Below, one piece after another: positions 25,783-34,128 of a stretch of DNA of 64,000 nucleotides. The DNA comes from Thaumasiovibrio sp043421945 (lineage in GTDB: Bacteria > Pseudomonadota > Gammaproteobacteria > Enterobacterales > Vibrionaceae). The translations under genes were made by a program, and so were the position numbers. Each line of letters opens with the position of its first letter. The first letter of the stretch is position 1. The stretch spans positions 26,597-90,596 of the forward strand of contig JBHOGO010000008.1 of the NCBI GenBank assembly GCA_043421945.1, read 5' to 3'. The notes beneath the pieces were generated by a model. It was not told the origin of the DNA. It did no database searches and was given only the letters and a program-made list of their open reading frames with translations.

Positions 25783-26481
25783 TTACCACTCCAAGGTTTT
25801 AATAATTTTAGCTGGGTTACCTCCAACGAGGACATTATCGGGCACTGACTTTGTTACCACACTACCCGCTGCAACAATCGAATTTTCACCAATGGTCACC
25901 CCTTTCAATATCGCGCTACCAGTACCGACCCACGCATTTTTCTTAATGTGAATCGTGCCAACCTGATTGTCGTCATCTGCTTCACCTTTTGCTCTGCGAT
26001 GTGGGTCGATGGGATGACCAGGATAGCCACCCAGGAATACGGATCCTGCCAGCCTAACGTTATCTTCTAATATCACTTTATCGCCCACAGCAATGGTCGA
26101 TTGCCAGCTAATATCCACATTTTTACCAATCATCAGAGTCGGCTGACTCTGTGAGCTGTTTCGACCGGAGAAGGTCGTTGCTCCAGATATTCTGCACCCT
26201 TCACCGAGCTCAATACGTAAATTCCCAGAGATAAAAGGCATACCGCTATACAGAAAGACGCGAGAAGGACGAACGGAAACTTGACTCAAAAAGAGGGGAG
26301 TGTAATAGAGTTTTTGCGCTGCAGACTGAATCAGCGATACCAGCGTACGATGTAAATGGTACAACATCGAATGCACCCCTGGGATCACTGGAAATGCTTG
26401 TGAACGTAAGGAATGATTCCAACGCTTTAATTGGTCGATATGATCAGCCGACAGGTGTTTTTTCAGTGTGGCGACTAGCAT
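25783..26481 (-). CDS. sypM: SypM: hexapeptide-repeat acyltransferase
   Basis: A 232-residue left-handed beta-helix acyltransferase, likely an O-acetyltransferase acting on a sugar. The hexapeptide repeats run from about residue 90 to 225: CRISGATTFSG, MIGKNVDISWQSTIAVGDKV, VRLAGSVFLGG, NAWVGTGSAILKGVTIGENSIVAAGSVV, and the usual ending VLVGGNPAKIIK. The ATG has AGGAG upstream and overlaps the end of sypL by 38 bases. In V. fischeri SypM is likewise an acetyltransferase-like protein. Confidence 0.88.
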   Translation of the reverse strand: MLVATLKKHLSADHIDQLKRWNHSLRSQAFPVIPGVHSMLYHLHRTLVSLIQSAAQKLYYTPLFLSQVSVRPSRVFLYSGMPFISGNLRIELGEGCRISGATTFSGRNSSQSQPTLMIGKNVDISWQSTIAVGDKVILEDNVRLAGSVFLGGYPGHPIDPHRRAKGEADDDNQVGTIHIKKNAWVGTGSAILKGVTIGENSIVAAGSVVTKSVPDNVLVGGNPAKIIKTLEW

Positions 26482-27793
26482 TGCCTTCTCCTTGTGTCAG
26501 TCTATCGAGTGCCACCAATAAGCCGATAAGAATATAAAGCGGCCAAGTGAACCCTTGCGTGAGAAACGTGCCACCGACACAAAATGAAATAGTGCCTAAC
26601 CAAAGCCCCTCAGAGAAAGGTTGCAACACGTGGCCTTTGAGACGCTTCAAGAGTTGGTAGCTAACTTTTAATGAACTAACGAGTAAAAGCACAAATAGTG
26701 CCAACCCTAAAAAACCAATTTCACCCATCACTTGGAACCATGTGCTGTGAACGGCGTGGTTCTTCCCATCCCAATGGGGCGAGTAGAAATAGTAGTTAAC
26801 AAAGAAGTTGTTAAGGCCTACGCCAGTAAATGGGTTGGCAACAGCCATTCGGAATGCGGCGACCCATGCGTAAACTCGCCCCATGGCTGATGCATCAACT
26901 CCTTCTTCAGCGGCCCCTCCTGAGCTTCTGTCACTGATACCAGCGGCAACGACGAGGATACCGAGGCTCATCACGCCCATGATGCCGGGAAGGATGAGAT
27001 TACGGCTACGAATGAGAGTCATGGTAAAAACGCCAGCGGCAATACCGAGTAATCCTCCTCGGCTTTGAGTAGCAAGCACACCGAGCACTAAGACAATGAA
27101 GCAAGCGGCTGATAATACGCGACGTAATTTGCTACCAAAGAAGCAATATGCAAGTGCGAAAGAGACCGGAAATTGTAAAACGAGGGCTAAATCGTTGGGA
27201 TCACCGAGCATGGATCCAAAATCGCGACCAATCGTGACGCGAGTACCTTCGACTAACCCGATCCCTTTGGCTTTGTTATCTAAAGCGATAAGCGATATCA
27301 AAATGCCACAGGCTAATAGCCAGAAAGGGAATCGTCGCAACTGTTCGTAGTGGGTAGGCAGCCAGCTAATCGCAAACACCATAATGATGATTTTAATATA
27401 AGTGCCATTAAAACTGCCGAAGGCGAGTCCTTTATTGGTTGCCATAAAACAGGAAACAAGCACCCAAAAAGAAAAGATGGATAGAATGGTATGTACGCGG
27501 TGCCAGACGAGACGATCTCGTGTTAACCATAGTTGCCATCCGAGCCCAGCAAGGCTTGCGATTGCAAGCAGTTGTGGGATTTTAAATGCCATTAACGTGG
27601 GGATGGCTTCATGAAGACGAAAATAAGAGAAAAACACAAACCACACACAAACGTGGTAAGCGTTTTTAATGATCAAAGGGAGAACAAATAACAGACACAG
27701 TGCCAACGCCAATATACCTTGCAAATAGAGGCCAAGGCTGACGACGCCTATAGCCATTAGTGCTGCAGTGATATGACGTTGAGATTCGTTCAT
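26444..27793 (-). CDS. sypL: SypL: Wzy-like O-antigen polymerase/ligase family protein
   Basis: A 449-residue inner-membrane protein with 10-12 hydrophobic segments. The O-antigen ligase/polymerase core is visible: VLATQSRGGLLGIAAGVF before the large periplasmic loop, then NPFTGVGLNNFFVNY and HAVHSTWFQVMGEIGFLGLA, the standard loop signature with conserved His. It should polymerise lipid-linked Syp repeat units in the periplasm with SypO. It lies between the flippase gene (60 bases upstream) and sypM (overlapping). Confidence 0.88.
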   Translation of the reverse strand: MNESQRHITAALMAIGVVSLGLYLQGILALALCLLFVLPLIIKNAYHVCVWFVFFSYFRLHEAIPTLMAFKIPQLLAIASLAGLGWQLWLTRDRLVWHRVHTILSIFSFWVLVSCFMATNKGLAFGSFNGTYIKIIIMVFAISWLPTHYEQLRRFPFWLLACGILISLIALDNKAKGIGLVEGTRVTIGRDFGSMLGDPNDLALVLQFPVSFALAYCFFGSKLRRVLSAACFIVLVLGVLATQSRGGLLGIAAGVFTMTLIRSRNLILPGIMGVMSLGILVVAAGISDRSSGGAAEEGVDASAMGRVYAWVAAFRMAVANPFTGVGLNNFFVNYYFYSPHWDGKNHAVHSTWFQVMGEIGFLGLALFVLLLVSSLKVSYQLLKRLKGHVLQPFSEGLWLGTISFCVGGTFLTQGFTWPLYILIGLLVALDRLTQGEGNASRHTEKTPVG

Positions 27794-27853
27794 TAGCGCC
27801 TTACGGTTAGCGGCTGGGTAAATTAAATGTTCAGGCGATTGATATTTTCGTCT

Positions 27854-29260
27854 TTATGACAAATCACCTTGATACGAGCGTTGCCAATGACTCCAAGTAT
27901 AGCGGGTCATTAAGGCGATAATGCCTAACATGACAGGCAATGCCATATAAGTATGGATAAGGTTGAGCTGTTGAAGCCATATAACCGCTGATATTGTGAT
28001 TAAGGCTAAACAATGAATACCTAACGTTCGAAAACGGTAGGGCAGCGAGAGTATTTTTTGGCTTACGACTAAAAAGATAATGAAGCGCAATAACTGGGTG
28101 CTAAAGGTTGTGAAAATCGCCCCAAGTAGACCAAAATTCGGTATCAGTAAAAACATTGCAATGACGGCGTAAATAGCCGAAATAAGTGAAATCACCGCGA
28201 CTTTGTCAGCATTATCTTGATAGTACACACCGATGTTAAGCTGCGTCGAAAGGTATTTTATAAACATAACCCATGCTAGTAGCGGTAAGATATCACTCGC
28301 TACGTGGTAGTCTTCGGGGAGCCAAATAGTTAAAAAAGGACAGCCTATCGTCATTAGTACGGCAGCAACGATAGCAGCCAATTCACAGCCAAACATGCTC
28401 ATTTTTGCAGCGTAGCGTTTTCCTGCTTCCGAAGCTAAATTGGCAAAGCGTTTTGGGTACCACCACATACCATAGGGTTCCAGTAATAGCGTTGCTGCCA
28501 ACGCCCATTGTGCAGCAATCGCGTAAACGGCAAGTTCTGCTGTGCCGATAGATGCGCCGAGCACCCATCTTTCAGCACCAAGAGCGATAAAGCCAATGAT
28601 GCCGGAAATGGTAATTCCAACACCGTAGCGGATAAATTGAGAAGCGCCTGAAAGGGTGAATCGAGGAAAATCGCGATGAAGTATGATCCATTGAATAATT
28701 TGGCCATAAAGCCCAGCGAGCATGATTCCATCCACTCCCATTCTTGGAGTCAGCACAATGATTGCGCCCGCCTGTACAGTGGCGAAAATTAACTGGATGA
28801 CCATAAATGGGTTGGATTTATCATCCATGCGCAACTTAGCCAATTGCAATGCAGAATGCGTTCCTAGTATCAAGCTGCCAATAAGGCATCGAACAGAAAA
28901 AGCGGATAATTCGCCCGGTAGCCAATGAAACAGTACTTCAGGCCAAATGAGGAAAGGAGCACCAATCACAGCACTGACAATGACGGTCATTGTCCAGGCG
29001 GTGTGGAAAAGATCATTCTTTCCTTTTGTTTGACCCCGAAAGCGATACATACAATCAATCATCCCCAGCAGCATGATGATTGAGACTAAGTTGGCAAGTG
29101 CAATCAAAACAGCATAGTTACCGAACTCTTCGGGAGGTAGCCACCGTGTTAGCAGAGGCTGCAAGAAGAGTGCGATCATTTTGCTTAATACAAGCCCAAT
29201 AGCATAAGCCGCTACACTGGGGATTTGTGGCAATTTAAAGGTTGCAAAGGCGTTTATCAT
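27854..29260 (-). CDS. sypK: SypK: Wzx-type polysaccharide flippase
   Basis: A 468-residue MOP-superfamily exporter with about 12-14 membrane helices. The N-terminus YAIGLVLSKMIALFLQPLLT followed by RWLPPEEFGNYAVLI is typical of Wzx-like flippases, and IWLPEDYHVASDILPLLAW matches the second half. It should flip the lipid-linked repeat unit to the periplasm. The start overlaps the sypJ stop by 4 bases. Confidence 0.85.
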   Translation of the reverse strand: MINAFATFKLPQIPSVAAYAIGLVLSKMIALFLQPLLTRWLPPEEFGNYAVLIALANLVSIIMLLGMIDCMYRFRGQTKGKNDLFHTAWTMTVIVSAVIGAPFLIWPEVLFHWLPGELSAFSVRCLIGSLILGTHSALQLAKLRMDDKSNPFMVIQLIFATVQAGAIIVLTPRMGVDGIMLAGLYGQIIQWIILHRDFPRFTLSGASQFIRYGVGITISGIIGFIALGAERWVLGASIGTAELAVYAIAAQWALAATLLLEPYGMWWYPKRFANLASEAGKRYAAKMSMFGCELAAIVAAVLMTIGCPFLTIWLPEDYHVASDILPLLAWVMFIKYLSTQLNIGVYYQDNADKVAVISLISAIYAVIAMFLLIPNFGLLGAIFTTFSTQLLRFIIFLVVSQKILSLPYRFRTLGIHCLALITISAVIWLQQLNLIHTYMALPVMLGIIALMTRYTWSHWQRSYQGDLS

Positions 29261-30399
29261 AAGCTTTCAACTAATTTAGAAAGGCGTGCAGCATGTAGAT
29301 CTGCATTGTAATAGGTTAGCACTCGTTCGTAAGCAGCGGCTCTTTGTTGGTTCAGTGATGTGGTAGGTTGCTCTAAGATATGTTGCATAGCGTGAGATAG
29401 CGCATAAGGGTTGCCCATAGGAACGTTAGTGCCAGATTTTGCATCCAGAATTTCACGGCATCCAGAAAGATCAGAAGTAATGACGGGAAGCCCAAGCCCC
29501 ATTGCTTCTTTAATCACAAGTGGGCCAGTGTCGCGGTCACCGTCGCTGGCAATACAAAAAGGGACAACCAGTGATTTGTAATGTCGTGCATTGTTTCGTA
29601 GCCAGCTTGCATTTTGCGCGCCGAGTAGGTTAACGCGGTTCTGCATGCCTCGTGTTTCTATCCATACTTGCAGTCGAGACATCATCGGACCATCTCCCAC
29701 GATATCGAGCTTGGCATAACTAGGTAGTTGTTTAAACGCGCTGATTAATGTTTCTAAATCTTTTTTCTCTACCAAGCGTCCAATAAACAGAAAGTCGCGA
29801 TTTGGTACCCATTCTGAGGTCAGTTTTGGGTAATTCTCTGCTTCAAGACCGCAGGCCACATAGTGAACAGGGGTGGTTGTCTGCGATTGTAAATGACGCA
29901 TCATGTCATTGGTAACGGCACAGCCAAAGTTGGCATGTTTGAGCTTGGCTTCGAGATCTTGGGGAGAGGCATAGATATCCGCACCATGACCCACAAATGA
30001 AACGGTGATATTCAATATTTTTGCAGCGACAATGGCTGTTGCTGCACTGTGCCATGCAAAGTGGGCATGAAGATGCTCACAACCCGCTTTTTTGACCATC
30101 TCAGCCAAGATAGCGCCTTGCTTTAAGAGCGATAGGTACGAGAATCCTTGCTGTGCGCTGAGAAATTGATGGCACTTCGGTAAATGCTTAAAGTAAGAAA
30201 GCGCACTCAAGGTTAAATGAGAAGGGATATATTGGCATTGCTCTGCGAGTGCTTTATCTGCAGGCTGACAACGCTCCGTTGCTGCAAATGCAAATGGCTG
30301 AACCTCATGACCATGACGCATCATCGCGCGCATTTCGACACCAACAAATGTCTCAGAAAGCACAGGAAACGTGGGGATAATGTAGCCAATCTTTTTCAT
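29257..30399 (-). CDS. sypJ: SypJ: GT4 glycosyltransferase
   Basis: A 380-residue GT-B glycosyltransferase: MKKIGYIIPTFPVLSETFV at the N-terminus (the SETF motif of polysaccharide GT4 enzymes), HLHAHFAWHSAATAIVAA and VSFVGHGADIY in the acceptor half, FLFIGRLVEKKDLETLI and DTGPLVIKEAMGLGLPVI in the donor half. The start at 30399 has AGGA 7 bases upstream; ATGs at 30441 and 30405 lack a suitable ribosome site. First gene of the long sypJ-R run, with a consensus sigma-54 promoter about 85 bases upstream. Confidence 0.86.
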   Translation of the reverse strand: MKKIGYIIPTFPVLSETFVGVEMRAMMRHGHEVQPFAFAATERCQPADKALAEQCQYIPSHLTLSALSYFKHLPKCHQFLSAQQGFSYLSLLKQGAILAEMVKKAGCEHLHAHFAWHSAATAIVAAKILNITVSFVGHGADIYASPQDLEAKLKHANFGCAVTNDMMRHLQSQTTTPVHYVACGLEAENYPKLTSEWVPNRDFLFIGRLVEKKDLETLISAFKQLPSYAKLDIVGDGPMMSRLQVWIETRGMQNRVNLLGAQNASWLRNNARHYKSLVVPFCIASDGDRDTGPLVIKEAMGLGLPVITSDLSGCREILDAKSGTNVPMGNPYALSHAMQHILEQPTTSLNQQRAAAYERVLTYYNADLHAARLSKLVESL

Positions 30400-30482
30400 G
30401 GTCATGTCCTTTAGCGAATGTGTAGTTAAGTCTGTTGCCATTTTCTGAGTAACAGGCTGTCGACTTGTGTTGTTAATGAATC

Positions 30483-30498
30483 AGCAAAGAAAGTGCCA
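30483..30498 (-). promoter_or_regulatory. Sigma-54 promoter of the sypJ operon
   Basis: The minus strand reads TGGCAC-TTTCT-TTGCT, a full match to the TGGCAC-N5-TTGCW consensus. The expected start is near 30471, upstream of sypJ. Confidence 0.85.
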
Positions 30499-30616
30499 AC
30501 TTGTCGAAATGTCTAGGCACAAAGAAAAGCGTATAAAGAGGAAGGCATACAGAGACGAAATTAAGCGACGGACCCAAAACGTTATATTAAATGTGTATCG
30601 GCAAAGAAAAGTAAGT

Positions 30617-30632
30617 TGGCATGTATCTGGCA
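30617..30632 (+). promoter_or_regulatory. Sigma-54 promoter of the sypI-like gene
   Basis: The plus strand reads TGGCAT-GTATC-TGGCA with GG and GC 12 bases apart. It lies 58 bases before the ATG and diverges from the sypJ promoter in the same intergenic region, so one enhancer-binding protein could serve both. Confidence 0.65.
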
Positions 30633-30689
30633 ATCTATTCATTAATTCAGAGGTAACACCATTTTGATTTTGTCATTTAAGGAGCCACC

Positions 30690-31610
30690 ATGAAGCCTAT
30701 AACTGTAACGGTCGTCATGCCCACTTATAACTGTCTGAAAACCCTGCCAACCGCGATTGAGACCGTTAGAGAACAGAGCTATGGTGTTGAAATTATTGTC
30801 ATTGATGATGGTTCTGATGATGGAAGTAGTGAGTGGCTCACCGACCAAGCAGATATAAAAGTAATCACAACAGACCGTGTAGGGGTGTCTAAAGCGAGAA
30901 ATATTGCTATTGAAGCTGCATCAGGAGAGTATATTGCTTTCCTTGACGCTGATGATTATTGGCATTCTGGTAAGCTTTTACATCAGCTTGCATTGCATCG
31001 TGCGAATCCAGATATGGTAATGAGCTTTACCAATTACTTTTTCTTTATGGACGATAAGCGTTCAGATTTACACTGCTTTCAATTTTGGCCGAAATTTACT
31101 CGCTGGCTAAATTTTCTAGGCAACCCCTTTTCTTATATTTTTGATGATTTCCTTGCTGATATTTATCGGGAGAACATGATTGGCACCAGTACTGTCATTG
31201 CAAGACGCGATGCATTACAAGCGGCTGGTGGCTTTGATGCTAAATTGCGATCGGCCTCTGATTGGGATCTCTGGCTGAAATTGGCAAATGCAGGGAAAGT
31301 CGGAGTGGTTAATGAGCCTCTTTGTGATTATACGTTCGGTCGGGTTGGCAATATCTCAGGAAACCATGGCAACCGTGCAGACGCGATGAAGACAATTTTA
31401 GATAAACATGCACACTTATTATGGCGCCGCCCGTTTTCAGTGCTTGCTGGCTATCAACGTTGGCTATCAGCCAGTGCAGACAATCAGCGCTTTAAGCAAT
31501 CTTATGGGCGAGCATTGCTTCGCGAGATCGCAGGCTTTTGTTTAAAGCCGGATTTACAGATTTTGAAGACAATTTCCGGTGACACGATGAAGATGTTGTC
31601 GTTACGGTAG
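30690..31610 (+). CDS. sypI: GT2 glycosyltransferase (SypI-like)
   Basis: A 306-residue GT-A enzyme: TVTVVMPTYNCLKTLPTAIE at the N-terminus, VEIIVIDDGSDDGSSEWL for nucleotide binding, the metal-binding DxD in IAFLDADDYWHSGKL, and LRSASDWDLWLKLANAG near the catalytic base. It should add one sugar of the Syp unit. It is divergent from sypJ, with GGAG 7 bases before its ATG. In V. fischeri the glycosyltransferase genes sypH and sypI precede sypJ on the same strand; calling this sypI is by position only. Confidence 0.75.
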   Translation: MKPITVTVVMPTYNCLKTLPTAIETVREQSYGVEIIVIDDGSDDGSSEWLTDQADIKVITTDRVGVSKARNIAIEAASGEYIAFLDADDYWHSGKLLHQLALHRANPDMVMSFTNYFFFMDDKRSDLHCFQFWPKFTRWLNFLGNPFSYIFDDFLADIYRENMIGTSTVIARRDALQAAGGFDAKLRSASDWDLWLKLANAGKVGVVNEPLCDYTFGRVGNISGNHGNRADAMKTILDKHAHLLWRRPFSVLAGYQRWLSASADNQRFKQSYGRALLREIAGFCLKPDLQILKTISGDTMKMLSLR

Positions 31611-31711
31611 GGATAACGGCTTTTCACAATGAGTTGAATTTCACATGTGGCTATTGCGTTAGCATTGAGGGAGCGTGCGGTGTGTGCTGGCCCCCTAATG
31701 AGTGGCGTTAC

Positions 31712-32410
31712 TTAATGAAAGTGGAGAAAATAACCATTTTCACTATTGTTTATGGAGACGTCACGTTGTTCGAGTAGCCCTAAGCTAGCGACTCTTTGTA
31801 TGAAAGGATCATACTCCATATCACCAAGATCAGAAAGATCATAAAGTTCAAAATTGTCTGGTGTTTCAAGGCTTGCTACCTGAGAACCGACACTTTCAAG
31901 TGTATAGAGTGAGTACAGCATAGGTTTACTCATCTCGACTTTCAGTGGAATACCATCGGTATCTTTTTCGATGCTGACGTCGATATCTCCCACTTTACCT
32001 TTTAAAGTGATTGTTGAGTTTTCACTGTCATCGAGCTCTTTATCTATCTTCAAGAAGTCATAAAGTCGATTGTTATAGAGCATTCCCATTTGATGAGAAA
32101 AAGCGATGTCGTTAATGACTCTAAGCTCTGTAAAACCATAGTAAATGGCTTTTTGCTCATCCAAAAAATAACGTGTTTTACTCAGTGTTCCATTTTTGCC
32201 CACATGCCAAGAGTCTAAGACATTGACATCAGAGTAGTATTTTCTTATTTCACTCTCTAAGAGCTTTACACTAATGGTTTGATTTCTTTCAATTAAGCCT
32301 TCACGATGATAAATATTGTAAGTGTATGGGTTAGCCGATAGGTTTAGAGGTAACATCAACAGTAAACATGGCACATAAGTGACGGTTTGCTTTAAGAATT
32401 TGAACAGCAT
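31712..32410 (-). CDS. Secreted protein of unknown function downstream of alkaline phosphatases
   Basis: A 232-residue protein with a signal peptide (VTYVPCLLLMLPLNLSANPY). I recognise no family. The mature part is mixed alpha/beta with charged stretches (KGKVGDIDVSIEKDTDGIPL) and no clear catalytic motif. It lies 59 bases after the phosphatase gene, but a hairpin with a T run sits between them, so it may be transcribed only by read-through or from its own start. Its base composition is like that of the two phosphatase genes, and the three may form an envelope module. Confidence 0.75.
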   Translation of the reverse strand: MLFKFLKQTVTYVPCLLLMLPLNLSANPYTYNIYHREGLIERNQTISVKLLESEIRKYYSDVNVLDSWHVGKNGTLSKTRYFLDEQKAIYYGFTELRVINDIAFSHQMGMLYNNRLYDFLKIDKELDDSENSTITLKGKVGDIDVSIEKDTDGIPLKVEMSKPMLYSLYTLESVGSQVASLETPDNFELYDLSDLGDMEYDPFIQRVASLGLLEQRDVSINNSENGYFLHFH

Positions 32411-32424
32411 TGGATTTCTCTATT

Positions 32425-32453
32425 AAAAAAGTAGCCTACACTAGTAGGCTACT
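32425..32453 (-). terminator. Terminator or attenuating hairpin after the alkaline phosphatase gene
   Basis: Minus strand: stem AGTAGCCTAC/GTAGGCTACT with loop TAGT, followed by TTTTT. It separates the phosphatase gene from the 232-codon gene. Confidence 0.8.
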
Positions 32454-32469
32454 TAAAGAAGTAATTAGT

Positions 32470-34116
32470 CTATTGTGCTAGTTTTTTGCTTGCTAAACCT
32501 TCGAGATCACCAACCGTATTCAGAATATGGAATATAGAGTGCTGATCGATGTTACCGCGAACAAGATCTGAACCGACACCCGTTGCCCAGATACCAATAT
32601 CTTCGCCAGCATGCGTACCACCATCCCAAGCCGCTTGAACAGCAGCCTGCTGTCGATAAACAACCGATTCGGTATTCTTATCTTCTAGGTTGATACGCTG
32701 AGTGCCTTCAAAAGTCGCATGACCGTGGGCACCATACAGCCCTGCACCGCTATTCGCATAGTGTAGGGTTGTGAATGGTAGTCCTTTATCATCACGAACT
32801 AGATCGTCATTAATATCAGTAACTAGACCTGAAATAGGATTACCCCTTTGTGTTTCACCCGACATCGTAAATGTGTGAGAGTGATCCGCAGTGACGACAA
32901 TCATGGTCTCATCTAGGTCTACCATCTCAAGTGCTTTTGCAACAGATTGCTCGAACATCTTATATTCTGTGAGTGCAATGTTGCCCCAACCAGCATGGTG
33001 TGCTTGGTCAAGTCTTCCGCCTTCGATAACGAGGAAATAACCTTCTTCATTATCGTCGGCTTCTAGTAACTCAATTGCCTTTGTTGTCATCTCTTCTAAA
33101 CTTGGCTGATTAGAGCGGCTTTCTCTATCAATCTCATACTCTAAGTGGGTAAAGCCAAAGAGACCAAAAACAGGAAGTTCATTAGCTTCAGCTAGTTGAT
33201 ATTTGTCATTAACGAATAGACCGTTTGAATCATCAATCCACTCTTCAACGAGGTTAGCACCGTCTTTTCTGCGACCTTCTGACATTTCAGCAGGGTAAAA
33301 ACCACGAGATCCACCACCAAGAACTACATCGATGCCAGAATCCAAATCTGCTGTTATCCCTTCGAAGCCATCTTGAAATTTGTAACGGTAACGAACAAGC
33401 TGTTCCGCGATGTCCTGTGTACCTTCACATCGATATCGGTCACCATGTGTATCGTCCTCAATATCACGTAGCTGAATAGAAGCATAAGCAGAGGCAGGTG
33501 TTGCGTGAGTAATCCGTGTATTGGTGACAACCCCAGTACCTTTTCCAGCTAATTTAGCAAGATCCAGTGCTGTTAATAGACGAGTTCCCTCTTCAGGGCA
33601 GTCTCTATTACCGATTGAGTCTGCCACATTGACGACATATTTATTGATTTTCATGCCGCTAAGAATGGCACTTGCGGTAGACGCAGAGTCAGGCGTTTGA
33701 CCATTACTTGCGTAGGTTTTGACAGAGCCAGCAAAAGGGAATTGTTCAAAACTAGACTGGTACTCTTCGCCACCTAGGAATTCTGGGTACTCACCATCTT
33801 TATTCTTTTCTTGTCCCGTATAGATACGGCCTGAAGTATGTGATGATATACCCATACCATCTGCGATAAATAAAATAATATTTTTAGCTACCTTGTCACT
33901 GCTCTGGTAACCATCTGCTTCTAAAATATCTTGAACACGTTCACTCGCAGGCGTATACCAATCGTTGACCTTTTCAACATCTGAGACCGTCGCGTCCCGC
34001 AGTTCCCAACCATTTCCGTTATCAAGTTTTTGGTCTGTGTCATAAGAACGACTGCTGGTACAGCCTGCAAGGAGTACAAATATGGAAAGTGTTATGGCAT
34101 TTGTAGTGAATTTCAT
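32470..34116 (-). CDS. Alkaline phosphatase, PhoA family, lipoprotein
   Basis: A 548-residue lipoprotein (lipobox LLAGC at residue 19) of the alkaline phosphatase superfamily. All catalytic ligands are present: D86 (FIADGMG), nucleophile S144 (TPDSASTASA), T/H in TRITHATPAS, E365-D370-H374 (IEGGRLDQAHHAG), D411-H412 (TADHSHTF) and H502 (THAGEDIGIW). It should hydrolyse phosphate monoesters in the periplasm or at the cell surface and bind two Zn and one Mg. It lies 12 bases after its inactive-looking paralogue. No clear Pho box was found upstream of the pair. Confidence 0.93.
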   Translation of the reverse strand: MKFTTNAITLSIFVLLAGCTSSRSYDTDQKLDNGNGWELRDATVSDVEKVNDWYTPASERVQDILEADGYQSSDKVAKNIILFIADGMGISSHTSGRIYTGQEKNKDGEYPEFLGGEEYQSSFEQFPFAGSVKTYASNGQTPDSASTASAILSGMKINKYVVNVADSIGNRDCPEEGTRLLTALDLAKLAGKGTGVVTNTRITHATPASAYASIQLRDIEDDTHGDRYRCEGTQDIAEQLVRYRYKFQDGFEGITADLDSGIDVVLGGGSRGFYPAEMSEGRRKDGANLVEEWIDDSNGLFVNDKYQLAEANELPVFGLFGFTHLEYEIDRESRSNQPSLEEMTTKAIELLEADDNEEGYFLVIEGGRLDQAHHAGWGNIALTEYKMFEQSVAKALEMVDLDETMIVVTADHSHTFTMSGETQRGNPISGLVTDINDDLVRDDKGLPFTTLHYANSGAGLYGAHGHATFEGTQRINLEDKNTESVVYRQQAAVQAAWDGGTHAGEDIGIWATGVGSDLVRGNIDQHSIFHILNTVGDLEGLASKKLAQ

Positions 34117-34128
34117 TTGTAACTCCTA

